Made by a program: the position numbers and the translations under genes
Shown here: in pieces, positions 5,289-5,452 of the stretch
How the letters are laid out: every line of letters starts with the position of its first letter
How positions within the stretch are numbered: position 1 is the stretch's first letter
Source of the DNA: an uncultured Ruminococcus sp.
GTDB taxonomy: Bacteria > Bacillota_A > Clostridia > Oscillospirales > Acutalibacteraceae
Length of the DNA: 5,452 nt
Direction: 5' to 3'
NCBI GenBank assembly: GCA_902798605.1
Contig: CADBXH010000113.1
Span: 1 to 5,452, forward strand
The notes under the pieces: generated by a model
What the model saw: the letters and a program-made list of their open reading frames with translations, nothing else
Database searches by the model: none
What the model was told of the DNA's origin: nothing

Positions 5289-5420
5289 AAATGAACGGAG
5301 ATAATCATACTTTTCTGTCGTTCATTATAAAACGGTAAAATGATATGATTCATTTTTTGAAGCATTCATTTTCATAAAACACACAATCGCGAAAGAGGCT
5401 GCCTTTGCAGCCTCTTTTGC
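5289..5420 (+). ncRNA. Candidate small RNA or terminated leader
   Basis: About 130 nt lie between the expected start of the 5254-5282 promoter and a strong terminator, with no credible protein gene inside. AATGAACG (5290-5297) pairs perfectly with CGTTCATT (5319-5326) around a 21-nt loop. The motif TTCATT recurs at 5349-5354 and 5365-5370, within a repeated ATTCATTTT, so the 5' arm AATGAA has three possible partners. The middle part is A/U-rich and probably single-stranded, and the 3' end is the terminator hairpin. I do not recognise an RNA family. The only ATG frame, 15 codons from 5291, would be nearly leaderless and is not convincing. If a gene starts beyond the window, this could be an attenuated 5' leader instead. 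Confidence 0.5.
5392..5418 (+). terminator. Intrinsic terminator after the candidate small RNA
   Basis: AAAGAGGCTGC (5392-5402) and GCAGCCTCTTT (5407-5417) form a perfect 11-bp stem with a 4-nt loop CTTT, ending in TTTT. The A/U-rich stem base fits termination on the plus strand. The minus-strand T run is shorter, so use by a minus-strand gene from beyond the window is possible but less likely. Confidence 0.78.
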
Positions 5421-5424
5421 TGTC

Positions 5425-5440
5425 GTGGTGACGACACCAC
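5425..5440. other. Hairpin just after the terminator
   Basis: GTGGTG (5425-5430) and CACCAC (5435-5440) form a perfect 6-bp stem with a 4-nt loop. An alternative hairpin, GTCGT (5422-5426) with ACGAC (5431-5435), excludes it. The window ends soon after, so it cannot be told whether this is part of a repeat, a leader or the end of a gene. Confidence 0.35.
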
Positions 5441-5452
5441 AGTCCGCCTTTG

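Noticed and set aside
5291..5338. 15-codon ATG frame at the start of the candidate small RNA
   Set aside because: It would begin about 2 nt after the predicted transcript start with no RBS, and it lies over the 5' hairpin.

Overview
The window looks like a chromosomal fragment of a gut or rumen Firmicute of the Ruminococcus/Oscillospiraceae type. The reasons are two type I dockerin domains with the ruminococcal 'DxxxDGxIxIxDATxIQ' signature, a dockerin-bearing GH53 galactanase, strong AGGAGG-type ribosome binding sites, and GC-rich palindromic repeats in otherwise AT-rich intergenic DNA. Species cannot be fixed from this sequence. No tRNA, rRNA, CRISPR array, transposase or integrase was found.

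Layout. Positions 1-387 are the 3' end of a plus-strand gene: the last ~58 residues of a GH53 endo-beta-1,4-galactanase catalytic domain followed by a dockerin. Positions 388-1074 hold no credible gene. They contain a weak hairpin, a 27-bp degenerate copy of the galactanase gene's own 3' end, a good intrinsic terminator, a CCTCCC/GGGAGG palindromic repeat, and three copies of a 'GTAGGGG' palindromic repeat with changing but still paired stems. Phased A-tracts and a TGAAAC promoter element follow, just before the next gene.

Positions 1075-4234 form a tight plus-strand operon of three genes. They are an ECF-type sigma factor (161 aa), a single-pass membrane protein overlapping it by 4 nt that is the likely anti-sigma factor (300 aa, with a Ser/Thr/Glu/Pro-rich stalk and an aromatic-rich outer domain), and a secreted 584-aa protein made of two repeats of a two-domain beta-rich unit plus a C-terminal dockerin. 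The natural reading is a surface-sensing regulatory unit. The outer domain would detect a glycan or cell-surface state, the sigma factor would be released, and at least its own operon, including a dockerin protein that could dock onto a cohesin scaffold, would be expressed. This resembles in logic, not in protein family, the SigI/RsgI circuits of clostridial cellulosomes. The operon ends in a strong hairpin at 4252-4289 that can serve both strands.

Positions 4314-4816 hold a convergent minus-strand pair: a 68-aa charged helical protein and a 98-aa sigma-region-4-like HTH protein joined by a TAATG stop/start overlap. A near-consensus promoter at 4905-4933 drives them. Positions 4934-5452 are AT-rich and hold no convincing protein gene. 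They contain a tandem octamer, a long inverted repeat, and a near-consensus plus-strand promoter (TTGAAA-N17-TATAAT) followed about 110 nt later by a perfect-stem terminator. This last unit is the best candidate for an undescribed element, either a ~130-nt small RNA or a terminated leader of a gene beyond the window.
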